A model generated the notes under the pieces. That model saw only the letters and a program-made list of their open reading frames with translations, had not been told where the DNA came from and searched no databases. DNA of 64,000 nt from Pseudomonas sp. R84 (GTDB lineage Bacteria > Pseudomonadota > Gammaproteobacteria > Pseudomonadales > Pseudomonadaceae): contig NZ_CP019426.1 of the NCBI RefSeq assembly GCF_009834515.1, forward strand, positions 919,501-983,500, written 5' to 3'. The position numbers were made by a program, and so were the translations under genes. This document shows, in pieces, positions 40,837-46,976 of the stretch (within the stretch, counting starts at the first letter, position 1; each line of letters starts with the position of its first letter).

Positions 40837-41193
40837 ATGGCGCTATTTGGACTGCGTGTCTTTAACGAGAGCGGCCAGCTCGCCATGGATACCAACAGCT
40901 TCACCTATCAGGTGATCTGGCAGGGCGTGATTGATTTCAGTGGGACCGTGCCCAGCTACACAATCTCGATCCCCGGATTCAACCCTGCCAATTGCGTGTT
41001 CATGATCATCCCGACGAGGGCACAGGACGTGCAGTCGTCAGAGGCTGATGGCAATGGAAATTCAAAGTCTTACCCCTTTGTTACAACCTCGTCGGGTCAA
41101 GTTGTAGTGCTGAAGAAAAATCCTTCGGCGAGTGCTACGACCATTGGCTCCACTGTTGTAGCGAAGGGATACGCAATCAGGTTCTCAATATGA
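40837..41193 (+). CDS. Tail-tip accessory protein, unknown
   Basis: 118 residues, 3 bases after the J stop. Beta-rich (NESGQLAMDTNSFTYQVIWQ, VPSYTISIPGFNPANCVFMI). ATGA overlap with the next gene. Lower GC than J. Probably a small tail-tip or fibre-linked protein of Pseudomonas siphoviruses. Confidence 0.6.
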   Translation: MALFGLRVFNESGQLAMDTNSFTYQVIWQGVIDFSGTVPSYTISIPGFNPANCVFMIIPTRAQDVQSSEADGNGNSKSYPFVTTSSGQVVVLKKNPSASATTIGSTVVAKGYAIRFSI

Positions 41194-41852
41194 CCTTTGG
41201 ATTTCAAAGCATCAATGACAGTTCGTTTGTTCAGATCGATGCGGAAGCTCCACGGCTGTGCGTTTTGACCAGAGGATCCTATTCCGGGGTTAGCAATGCG
41301 TCAGGCGTTTTCGCGAGAGCAGTGACTAGTCAGGACCCACCGATTGTATTCATAAGGCCCGATCAAGGCGGGCCTGTACAGGTACCGATTTCGGTCTGGT
41401 TCACTGGCGGGCCTGGCAATTGGACGGGGTTTACGATGAAGGCGTCGAATGTGAATTCGACTCTAAGCGGCCAGTATTTCGTCGCCGCATGGGCCTCTAT
41501 GGGTACAGCCGCCTACGGGATGCGCCTTTGGGATGAAAGCGCTGCACTTATTTACGACAGCGGTGCGCCAGCGGTGGTGGTTACTTTCGCTGCCGGTAAC
41601 TGGACCTACCTCGGCAGTGAGGTATTGGTGACGGGCCGTAGATATATTTGGGGAATCAACAAATCTCTCGGAGTCGGCGAATACCTTTCACTCAACCCTT
41701 TCACGATGAACTGCCACAACGACGGTACCGGCGGAGGTTGCGCGCTTGGAGTCGATTATGTGAATGGTCGAATTCTGATGTACAGCCTCGCTAACACCGC
41801 CTGGACTGATCAAGGCCATCGACCGTTCCTTTGCGCAAAATTGTTGGCCTGA
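41190..41852 (+). CDS. Tail-tip/fibre-associated protein, unknown
   Basis: 220 residues. Beta-rich, with many Gly/Ser/Asn; TFGFQSINDSSFVQIDAEAP, VPISVWFTGGPGNWTGFTMK, PAVVVTFAAGNWTYLGSEVL. No domain recognised. With the preceding gene it forms a coupled pair between J and the S74 fibre, so a receptor-binding or decoration role is likely. Confidence 0.6.
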   Translation: MTFGFQSINDSSFVQIDAEAPRLCVLTRGSYSGVSNASGVFARAVTSQDPPIVFIRPDQGGPVQVPISVWFTGGPGNWTGFTMKASNVNSTLSGQYFVAAWASMGTAAYGMRLWDESAALIYDSGAPAVVVTFAAGNWTYLGSEVLVTGRRYIWGINKSLGVGEYLSLNPFTMNCHNDGTGGGCALGVDYVNGRILMYSLANTAWTDQGHRPFLCAKLLA

Positions 41853-41878
41853 CACTTAAACTTTTCTGGAGATACACA

Positions 41879-43018
41879 ATGCCCTGGTACAAAACGGGAA
41901 CGGTCTCTGTCACCCAAAATTCCAATGCGGTGATCGGCACGGGCACGGCCTTCATTGCCAACAGCCGGGTCGGTGATGGCTTTCGTGGACCTGACGGTCG
42001 ATGGTACGAAGTCACCAACATTGCCAGCAACACGGCTCTGTCGATCTCGCCGGATTATGAGGGGCCGACAGCGGCAGGCGGCTTCTACTCCATCGTGCCG
42101 GTGCAGGGATACCAGAAGGATCTCGCTGACCAGGTGCGCTCGATCATCAACACTTACGGCGAGCAATTGGCTGCGCTCGGCACCACAGGCAATTACGACA
42201 TTCTGCCGTTATCAAAGGGCGGCACGGGGGCAACGGACAAGCCCGGCGCTCGCTCCGCACTTGATCTGTCGGATACCAATGGCTTGCCGGAGGGGGACAC
42301 CAACAAGTATTTCACGGGGTCCCGCGTCCTACAGTCGGTCTTGACTGGTTTGAGCACAGCTACCGCAGCGGTGGTCGCCGCTACCGACACGGTTCTGGTG
42401 GCGATCGGCAAGCTTCAAGCGCAAGTAACCGCGAGGGCGCTCAAAGGCAATAACAGCGATATAACGGGTCTTTCCGCCACCGCCTTCGTTCGCACAAGCG
42501 GAACAACGAATGTGGGTGCAGGACAGGGCCTCTATCAGCTTTGGAATACTGGTGCTGGCGGTTTGGTGGGGTCCGGTGACTGGGTTTGCAATCAGGGCGG
42601 TGGAACAGGGGGCTTTAGCTGGCGCTCCGTGAACCTCAACAACACCGCCACCGGCCCCACTATGACCTACACGTATGCGGGCAACTTGAACGTTCCGGGG
42701 ACGGTAAGCCAGGGATCGGACCGACGGCTGAAGACAAACGATGTTGAAATTCTCGATGGCCTTGATCGAATTCTGCAAATCCGCCCGGTCGAGTTCGACC
42801 GCCGGGACTTCCTTGACTCCACCGAATACCCGCACCACGAGGTTGGGGTCATCGCTCAGGAGCTCTATGAGGTGACGCCGCTGTTGGTTACTCCTGCGGC
42901 TTCGGGAAGCGAGCAGGACATCTGGCGCGTGAATTACACAGGCCTGATCCCCTACTTGGTATCGGCTATCAAAACGCTAAAGGCCGAAATCGAGCAGTTG
43001 AAATCAACCCCCGAATAG
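41879..43018 (+). CDS. Tail fibre with peptidase S74 chaperone domain
   Basis: 379 residues from ATG 41879 (GGAGA upstream). N-terminal YKTGTVSVTQNSNAVIGTGT and KGGTGATDKPGARSALDLSD, typical of Pseudomonas tail fibre N termini and short repeats. C-terminal S74 intramolecular chaperone: SDRRLKTNDVEILDGLDRIL with the SD...K dyad, RPVEFDRRD and EVGVIAQELYEVTPLLV. The chaperone domain drives trimerisation and then cleaves itself. Confidence 0.88.
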   Translation: MPWYKTGTVSVTQNSNAVIGTGTAFIANSRVGDGFRGPDGRWYEVTNIASNTALSISPDYEGPTAAGGFYSIVPVQGYQKDLADQVRSIINTYGEQLAALGTTGNYDILPLSKGGTGATDKPGARSALDLSDTNGLPEGDTNKYFTGSRVLQSVLTGLSTATAAVVAATDTVLVAIGKLQAQVTARALKGNNSDITGLSATAFVRTSGTTNVGAGQGLYQLWNTGAGGLVGSGDWVCNQGGGTGGFSWRSVNLNNTATGPTMTYTYAGNLNVPGTVSQGSDRRLKTNDVEILDGLDRILQIRPVEFDRRDFLDSTEYPHHEVGVIAQELYEVTPLLVTPAASGSEQDIWRVNYTGLIPYLVSAIKTLKAEIEQLKSTPE

Positions 43019-43039
43019 AACTGCCTGAACAACACACAA

Positions 43040-43064
43040 CCCGCCATCGAGCGGGATTTTTTTG
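43040..43064 (+). terminator. Terminator after fibre gene
   Basis: CCCGC-CATCGA-GCGGG hairpin followed by eight T (one A inside). Confidence 0.8.
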
Positions 43065-43078
43065 CCTGGAGAAAAGTG

Positions 43079-43501
43079 ATGCCAGTAACCGAGAAAGACC
43101 GAGACATCCTTGCGCGCACGCTGTGGGGCGAGGCTCGCGGCGAGGGAACGGGCGGCCAGATCGCCGTCGCCTGGACGATCCGCAACCGCGTGTTCGATGG
43201 TAAGGAAAAGTCGTGGTGGGGCGAGGGCTACGCCGGCGTCTGCCAAAAGCCGTACCAGTTCAGTTGCTGGAATAAGACCGACGCGAACTACCAGTTCCTG
43301 ATCGGCGTGAAGCAGATCCCGTTCCGCGAACTGGCGCAGTGCCGTATCGCTGCTGACAAGGTGGTCGATGGCGCGGTACCGGATCCCACTGGCGGTGCCA
43401 CGCACTATTACGCCACCAGCATCAAGGCGCCGGCCTGGTCGGCGAAGGCGAAGCAGACGCTGAAGTTGGGTGGTCACGTCTTCTTCAAGGATGTGCCGTG
43501 A
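43079..43501 (+). CDS. Cell-wall hydrolase (SleB/Hydrolase_2), probable endolysin
   Basis: 140 residues from ATG 43079 (GGAGA 7 bases upstream; a GTG one codon earlier is possible). DILARTLWGEARGEGTGGQI contains the catalytic Glu, followed by AVAWTIRNRVFDGKEKSWWG, YQFSCWNKTDAN and GATHYYATSIKAPAW, the SleB/Hydrolase_2 pattern. It degrades peptidoglycan. Next to Rz/Rz1 it is the phage endolysin, although the holin lies far upstream. Confidence 0.85.
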   Translation: MPVTEKDRDILARTLWGEARGEGTGGQIAVAWTIRNRVFDGKEKSWWGEGYAGVCQKPYQFSCWNKTDANYQFLIGVKQIPFRELAQCRIAADKVVDGAVPDPTGGATHYYATSIKAPAWSAKAKQTLKLGGHVFFKDVP

Positions 43502-44010
43502 TGGCGTTGCCTTGGAAACTGGTCGGTGTGTTGGTGCTGGTGCTCGCTGGATTCGGCAGCGCTTGGCAGTTCCAGGACTGGCGCTATGACCGGCAGCTCT
43601 CCGAGCAGGCCAGGCTCAACGGCGAGACGCTGAATCAGCTTGCCGCGGCCAGCGCCGAGGCGCAGAAGGCCGAGCAGGACAAGCGCCTGGCGCTCGAGCA
43701 GCGACTGGCGGCCAGTGAGCAAACCCATTACAGGAAATTGAGCGATGCACAACGTGACCAAGATCGCATGCGCGATCGCCTTGCCACTGCTGATCTGCGG
43801 CTGTCAGTCCTCATCGGCGCGGACTCAGCCGGTGGCTGTGACGTGCCAAAAGCCACCGGCGCCGGCGGCGTGGATCATGCAGCCGTACGAGCCCGACTTG
43901 ACCCAACGCATGCTCAAAGAATTATCGCCATCACCGACACCGGCGACCGGGGATTGATCGCACTGCAGGCGTGCCAGGATTACGTGCGGAAATTGGTTCG
44001 TGAGCGTTAA
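43501..44010 (+). CDS. Rz-like i-spanin
   Basis: 169 residues from ATG 43501 (TGATG overlap). A single N-terminal membrane anchor (WKLVGVLVLVLAGFGSAW) and a periplasmic coiled coil rich in Gln/Glu/Ala (QLAAASAEAQKAEQDKRLAL). The C-terminal end is more globular. With embedded Rz1 it fuses inner and outer membranes in the last lysis step. Confidence 0.85.
   Translation: MALPWKLVGVLVLVLAGFGSAWQFQDWRYDRQLSEQARLNGETLNQLAAASAEAQKAEQDKRLALEQRLAASEQTHYRKLSDAQRDQDRMRDRLATADLRLSVLIGADSAGGCDVPKATGAGGVDHAAVRARLDPTHAQRIIAITDTGDRGLIALQACQDYVRKLVRER
43745..43957 (+). CDS. Rz1-like o-spanin lipoprotein, embedded in Rz
   Basis: 70 residues in another frame inside Rz. Signal MHNVTKIACAIALPLLICGC, with lipobox I-C-G-C and a Ser-rich mature start, then a Pro-rich part (CQKPPAPAAWIMQPYEPD). 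The embedded lipoprotein architecture matches Rz1, although the Cys before Gly in the lipobox is unusual. Easy to miss because it lies wholly inside another gene. Confidence 0.8.
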   Translation: MHNVTKIACAIALPLLICGCQSSSARTQPVAVTCQKPPAPAAWIMQPYEPDLTQRMLKELSPSPTPATGD

Positions 44011-44035
44011 TCCGACACAGCCCGATTTAGAGAAA

Positions 44036-44500
44036 TCACTTAACCTGGCCGGCCTCGGAAGCTTGCGACGGTAGGGCCGGAGAGGTTTTAACTGAGCTCG
44101 CAAGAGCCGAGTTAATAGCTGTTTTGGTAATGTCTTTGAACGCATCTTGGGTAACAGTCCAAGCCACGCCACCTACCATTACGGCAATAGCAAAGAGAAT
44201 CACAGCCACCTTGGACAGAACCGAAATTTTGTTCTGAACACCCCTCAATGAATCATCAAGCTTGTCTATTTTGGAGTCGGTTTTCTCGTCTGCTTTGCTG
44301 TGACGGTCCTCGATTTTGTTCAGCTGATCACGGAGGGCTTTCAACTGAGTTTCTATCGCGCCACTGCTTTTCTGAAGCTCCATGATCATTTGTAGAGTGA
44401 AGCTATGATCATGAGAGCTGAACGTTGAGGGAGGGCTTGAAGGTAATGTTCCAGGTGTAATGCCAGGTTGGCCGTCAGAGCCTGGAGTTCGTCCGCCCAT
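44036..44500 (-). CDS. Coiled-coil, single-span membrane protein (moron)
   Basis: 154 residues. A Pro/Ser/Gly-rich start, a coiled coil (IETQLKALRDQLNKIEDRHS, KTDSKIDKLDDSLRGVQNKI), then one membrane helix (VAVILFAIAVMVGGVAWTV, residues ~98-116) and a short tail. Begins one base after the stop of the 85-residue gene, so the two are coupled. This layout resembles phage holin-like or exclusion membrane effectors, but no family is recognised. Confidence 0.65.
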   Translation of the reverse strand: MGGRTPGSDGQPGITPGTLPSSPPSTFSSHDHSFTLQMIMELQKSSGAIETQLKALRDQLNKIEDRHSKADEKTDSKIDKLDDSLRGVQNKISVLSKVAVILFAIAVMVGGVAWTVTQDAFKDITKTAINSALASSVKTSPALPSQASEAGQVK

Positions 44501-44501
44501 G

Positions 44502-44759
44502 TCATGCCCCCCAGTTTCGTTTTATCCATTCCCATGTATCAGGAGTGGTTCGACCGTAGTATGAGCTGACCGAAAATACTATAGCGTTTCCCGAATTCCC
44601 TTCGCTTATGCCGAGCCTGTCGCTGAGCTCCTTGCTCGTGCCGACAAACGAAACGACGTACTCCCCGTTTGGAAGCACAAAATGCTGAAGGCCAGAGTTG
44701 GCGATCCAGGCTCCTGTACCCTTCGAGGCGTCAGTCGGGATAACTACGAAAATCGACAT
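44502..44759 (-). CDS. Small soluble partner of membrane protein, unknown
   Basis: 85 residues from ATG 44759 (AAGGAAAG upstream). MSIFVVIPTDASKGTGAWIA, GEYVVSFVGTSKELSDRLGI, SVSSYYGRTTPDTWEWIKRN. Compact alpha/beta protein with a conserved-looking YYGR and WEWI end. Stop and next ATG are one base apart. A sensor or antitoxin role with the membrane protein is possible (inference). Confidence 0.6.
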   Translation of the reverse strand: MSIFVVIPTDASKGTGAWIANSGLQHFVLPNGEYVVSFVGTSKELSDRLGISEGNSGNAIVFSVSSYYGRTTPDTWEWIKRNWGA

Positions 44760-44847
44760 TTCTTTCCTTATCACTCTGCCAGAATGAATTACGTGTGGTC
44801 AGAGTGTAGCCAAATCAAGAGCTTTGGTTTGTAGAGGATTTATAGGG

Positions 44848-45312
44848 CTATTGCGAGCATGCAGAAAATGCCGCGCAGCACTGGGCTGCTAAAGCGCTAG
44901 GAATAGTCTTGGATATTTTTATCGCGGCAATGATTCTCTCTCGTAATTCCGGCGTCGTCATACCAAGGATCCATTCAGGATGGGCACATAGCTGATCAAC
45001 CAACTCGGTGCGACTGTATGTACGAATTCGTGAGCAATCTACATGCGAATCCCAGCTCATGAACGGATGTTGACTGGCTTCGATCTGGACCTGGCATTTC
45101 GCCTTGTTTTCATTTTTTGCGATAAATGCTGAAATTCTGCTGTTGATTACGCACGTGAACGTGTCTTCGCTGACGTCGAGAACTACGAAGCGCTTCTCAT
45201 GCATTCTTCCATCGTCCATTTCAGCCATAAACTTCACGACAACCCCCGGCTGAAGCTGTCGCTCAATCTGCGTCCTTGCGTAATCCGCAGGAAAAAGTCT
45301 CCCTAATGACAT
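44848..45312 (-). CDS. Probable PemK-like toxin of a Panacea-type TA pair
   Basis: 154 residues. Starts MSLGRLFPADYARTQIERQL; core GVVVKFMAEMDDGRMHEKRF, VVLDVSEDTFTCVINSRIS and HPFMSWDSHVDCSRIRTYSR, and a C-terminal helical part (PELRERIIAAIKISKTIPSA). The vINS and fl-x-x-DShVDC blocks resemble PemK-like beta-barrel proteins. It starts 8 bases after a Panacea-family gene, the usual antitoxin-then-toxin order. PemK-type toxins cut mRNA; activity here is unproven, and Cys at the tail (CCAAFSACSQ) are odd. Confidence 0.55.
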   Translation of the reverse strand: MSLGRLFPADYARTQIERQLQPGVVVKFMAEMDDGRMHEKRFVVLDVSEDTFTCVINSRISAFIAKNENKAKCQVQIEASQHPFMSWDSHVDCSRIRTYSRTELVDQLCAHPEWILGMTTPELRERIIAAIKISKTIPSALAAQCCAAFSACSQ

Positions 45313-45320
45313 CCTGCGCC

Positions 45321-45848
45321 CTATGTATTGAGGTGTTCGATTATTTCATCTGCATTAGGAAGAGTGCGGACGATATCCATAGTCATCATTGCCTTGTTCG
45401 AACGGGCCCAGCCTTTGTCCCACGCCTCATCGTGACTGATTGTCGTGCGCTTACCGAAATCCATGTTTCCATATTCAGTAATTGCTTCGTCCAAGCATTC
45501 GACCTGAGCTGCCGACAGCTTCGATACGTCAGCCTCGCTTAACGCGATGACCTGAGACCCCTTGACCTCTAATGCGCCTTTAGTTGCGTCGACAAAGGAC
45601 TCAGGTATGAAGCGGTTACGCTCGCCCCTGGCTGCTTTGATCACATCGTATGTTTTCGAGCCAACCGGCCCAAATTCCATTGCAATGTACTTGTCACCGC
45701 TGGGCATGAATCCATAGCGGGAAAAATGTAGCTTATCCGCAAAATACTGAATTTTCAGCACTTCGTGAATAGTGGGATTTTTTAGGCGTGCGGATACGTA
45801 AAGCATTACGTCCACCGCCACTTTAGGGGAAAATATTTCTTGCATCAT
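45321..45848 (-). CDS. Panacea-domain (DUF4065/SocA-like) antitoxin
   Basis: 175 residues from ATG 45848 or 45845, GGAGGGG upstream. AVDVMLYVSARLKNPTIHEV, LKIQYFADKLHFSRYGFMPS and DKYIAMEFGPVGSKTYDVIK are the classic Panacea block, in which a protein domain neutralises many unrelated toxins. The C-terminal half (ITEYGNMDFGKRTTISHDEA, WDKGWARSN) contains the family S-H-D/E-x-AW-like segment. Upstream inverted repeats GTATAG/CTATAC (45898-45927) suggest autoregulation. With the next gene it forms a candidate PanAT system. Confidence 0.75.
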   Translation of the reverse strand: MMQEIFSPKVAVDVMLYVSARLKNPTIHEVLKIQYFADKLHFSRYGFMPSGDKYIAMEFGPVGSKTYDVIKAARGERNRFIPESFVDATKGALEVKGSQVIALSEADVSKLSAAQVECLDEAITEYGNMDFGKRTTISHDEAWDKGWARSNKAMMTMDIVRTLPNADEIIEHLNT

Positions 45849-45897
45849 CACCCCTCCTTCTCTGCAAAAACCATTTGAGCATCCTTTCTGTATTCAA

Positions 45898-45927
45898 GTA
45901 TAGGTCACGCACATACGCATTCTATAC
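45898..45927 (-). promoter_or_regulatory. Inverted repeat upstream of Panacea gene
   Basis: GTATAG (45898-45903) and CTATAC (45922-45927), 18 bases apart, 50-80 bases upstream of the antitoxin start. A plausible operator; not proven. Confidence 0.3.
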
Positions 45928-46032
45928 CTGTTCATCCATACAGTGAAATTGAGCGGACTGATGGTTACGGTTTCGCGCACTCATGCTGTCATAACCCTGT
46001 CATTACAGAGCTAAATCCACCCTATCAGGCAC

Positions 46033-46065
46033 AAAAAAGGCACTTTTGCTTATCGCTAAGTGCCT
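46033..46065 (-). terminator. tmRNA terminator supplied by phage DNA
   Basis: AGGCACTT...AAGTGCCT hairpin with six T on the minus strand, beginning 18 bases beyond the tmRNA 3' end. The original terminator is 40 kb away at attL, so the prophage brings its own replacement. Confidence 0.8.
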
Positions 46066-46082
46066 GATTTTTAACGCTTATT

Positions 46083-46471
46083 TGGTGGAGCCGGGGGGAT
46101 TTGAACCCCCGTCCGCCAGTACTCCGCTGTCGGTACTACATGCGTAGCCGTTTCTATTAAGTTAACCCTCAGCGACCCGAAGGGCAGGGTGCTTTGGGCG
46201 AGTTGTGTAAGTTTTAGCCGCTTCGTCCACAACGTACTGCACGGCGATTCTGTTCTATATGACAATCATTTTGGGTTTACAGACATCCCCTGATGATTGC
46301 TGGACCCGAAGGTACCAGGAGCATTGTCAGCTGCAATTAAGCAGCGAGAGCAACACCGTATTGGTCGTCATTGGCAACTATAAGTAGTTGCAACAGTGGA
46401 TTTACGACTTCTGTTACCAAGTCGGCATGCACCTAAAGTTTCGCAACCGGCGTCGAATCCTAAACGGCCCC
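46083..46471 (-). ncRNA. ssrA: tmRNA (ssrA)
   Basis: The minus strand starts GGGGCCGATTAGGATTCGAC-like (GGGGCCG at 46471) and ends with the T-arm and CGGCTCCACCA at 46083, which pair as a 7-bp tRNA-like acceptor. 389 nt. The tag frame at 46375-46337 reads ANDDQYGVALAA then TAA. It rescues stalled ribosomes with SmpB (encoded 9 kb away at 55725). The last ~28 nt are the integration site and are re-created by phage sequence, so the gene stays functional. Confidence 0.95.
46090..46110 (-). repeat. attR core, 21-bp repeat
   Basis: Identical to 6116-6136. Here it forms part of the functional tmRNA T-arm. Sequence on its left (46089 downward) is phage-derived but keeps TCCACCA. Confidence 0.9.
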
Positions 46472-46537
46472 GAACTCATTGCTCAGTACATCTGTTTGAG
46501 CAACAAGCGTGTGCAGTGTACGCCAATCGGCCCACAA

Positions 46538-46557
46538 GGCCAACCCGAAGGTTGGCC
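46538..46557 (-). terminator. UUCG-loop hairpin terminator
   Basis: GGCCAACC-TTCG-GGTTGGCC (minus strand) followed by TTGTGGG. Just after the stop of the small exported-protein gene and before ssrA. Confidence 0.6.
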
Positions 46558-46567
46558 GGGACGCTGA

Positions 46568-46846
46568 TCAGTTGTTGGTGCCGGTAGCTTTGCGCAATTC
46601 CACGATGGTTTGCGAGGTTTCCGCAACACAGTCATCAATCTTGCCCTCGGCCTTGAGCGACTGAGCTCTGGCTACACTGGTTTCAGCACGTTGACTCAGT
46701 TCAGGGTTAGCCGACAGCTGCCCTTTGGAATTGTTAATCGTCTGAATATTGGCATCACACAGGTCCGCAGGCTTGTCAGCGGCAAACGAAGTGGACGCCA
46801 TCATCGATGCAGTAACGAACAGACCTAACAGTACAGAACGTTTCAT
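46568..46846 (-). CDS. Small exported protein, Pseudomonas-type, unknown function
   Basis: 92 residues, ribosome site AAGGAG 7 bases upstream. Signal peptide MKRSVLLGLFVTASMMASTS ending FAA-DKP. Mature helical protein with two Cys (DLCDANIQT and DDCVAETSQ). Adjacent to ssrA in the host. Periplasmic; function unknown. Confidence 0.75.
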   Translation of the reverse strand: MKRSVLLGLFVTASMMASTSFAADKPADLCDANIQTINNSKGQLSANPELSQRAETSVARAQSLKAEGKIDDCVAETSQTIVELRKATGTNN

Positions 46847-46911
46847 GTGTATCTCCTTGAACCGAGTGGGTCCAGACTTCGCTGGCCGTCAGGACGGGCA
46901 ACCGTATGGAA

Positions 46912-46937
46912 GAAAAACCCCGATCAGTCGGGGTTAA
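46912..46937 (-). terminator. Terminator of the lactate operon
   Basis: AACCCCGA-TCAG-TCGGGGTT hairpin with five A on the left (U tract on the minus transcript), 40 bases after the dehydrogenase stop. Confidence 0.8.
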
Positions 46938-46976
46938 TCTGTGGACTACAGTCGAACTCAAGGGTTCTATTTTTCT

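Larger units (their letters stand above)
6116..46110. mobile_element. Lambda-like prophage integrated in ssrA
   Basis: About 40 kb bounded by 21-bp direct repeats (6116-6136 and 46090-46110) that correspond to the T-arm and 3' acceptor part of tmRNA. The interior runs in textbook temperate-phage order: integrase/excisionase, repressor/Cro switch, replication, antiterminator Q, holin, terminase, HK97-type head, lambda-type tail, fibre, endolysin and spanins. No essential module is missing or visibly frameshifted, so the element may be inducible. AT-rich accessory gene groups occupy both ends and several internal sites. The head is HK97-like and the tail lambda-like, which indicates a siphovirus with mosaic origin. 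Confidence 0.95.
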
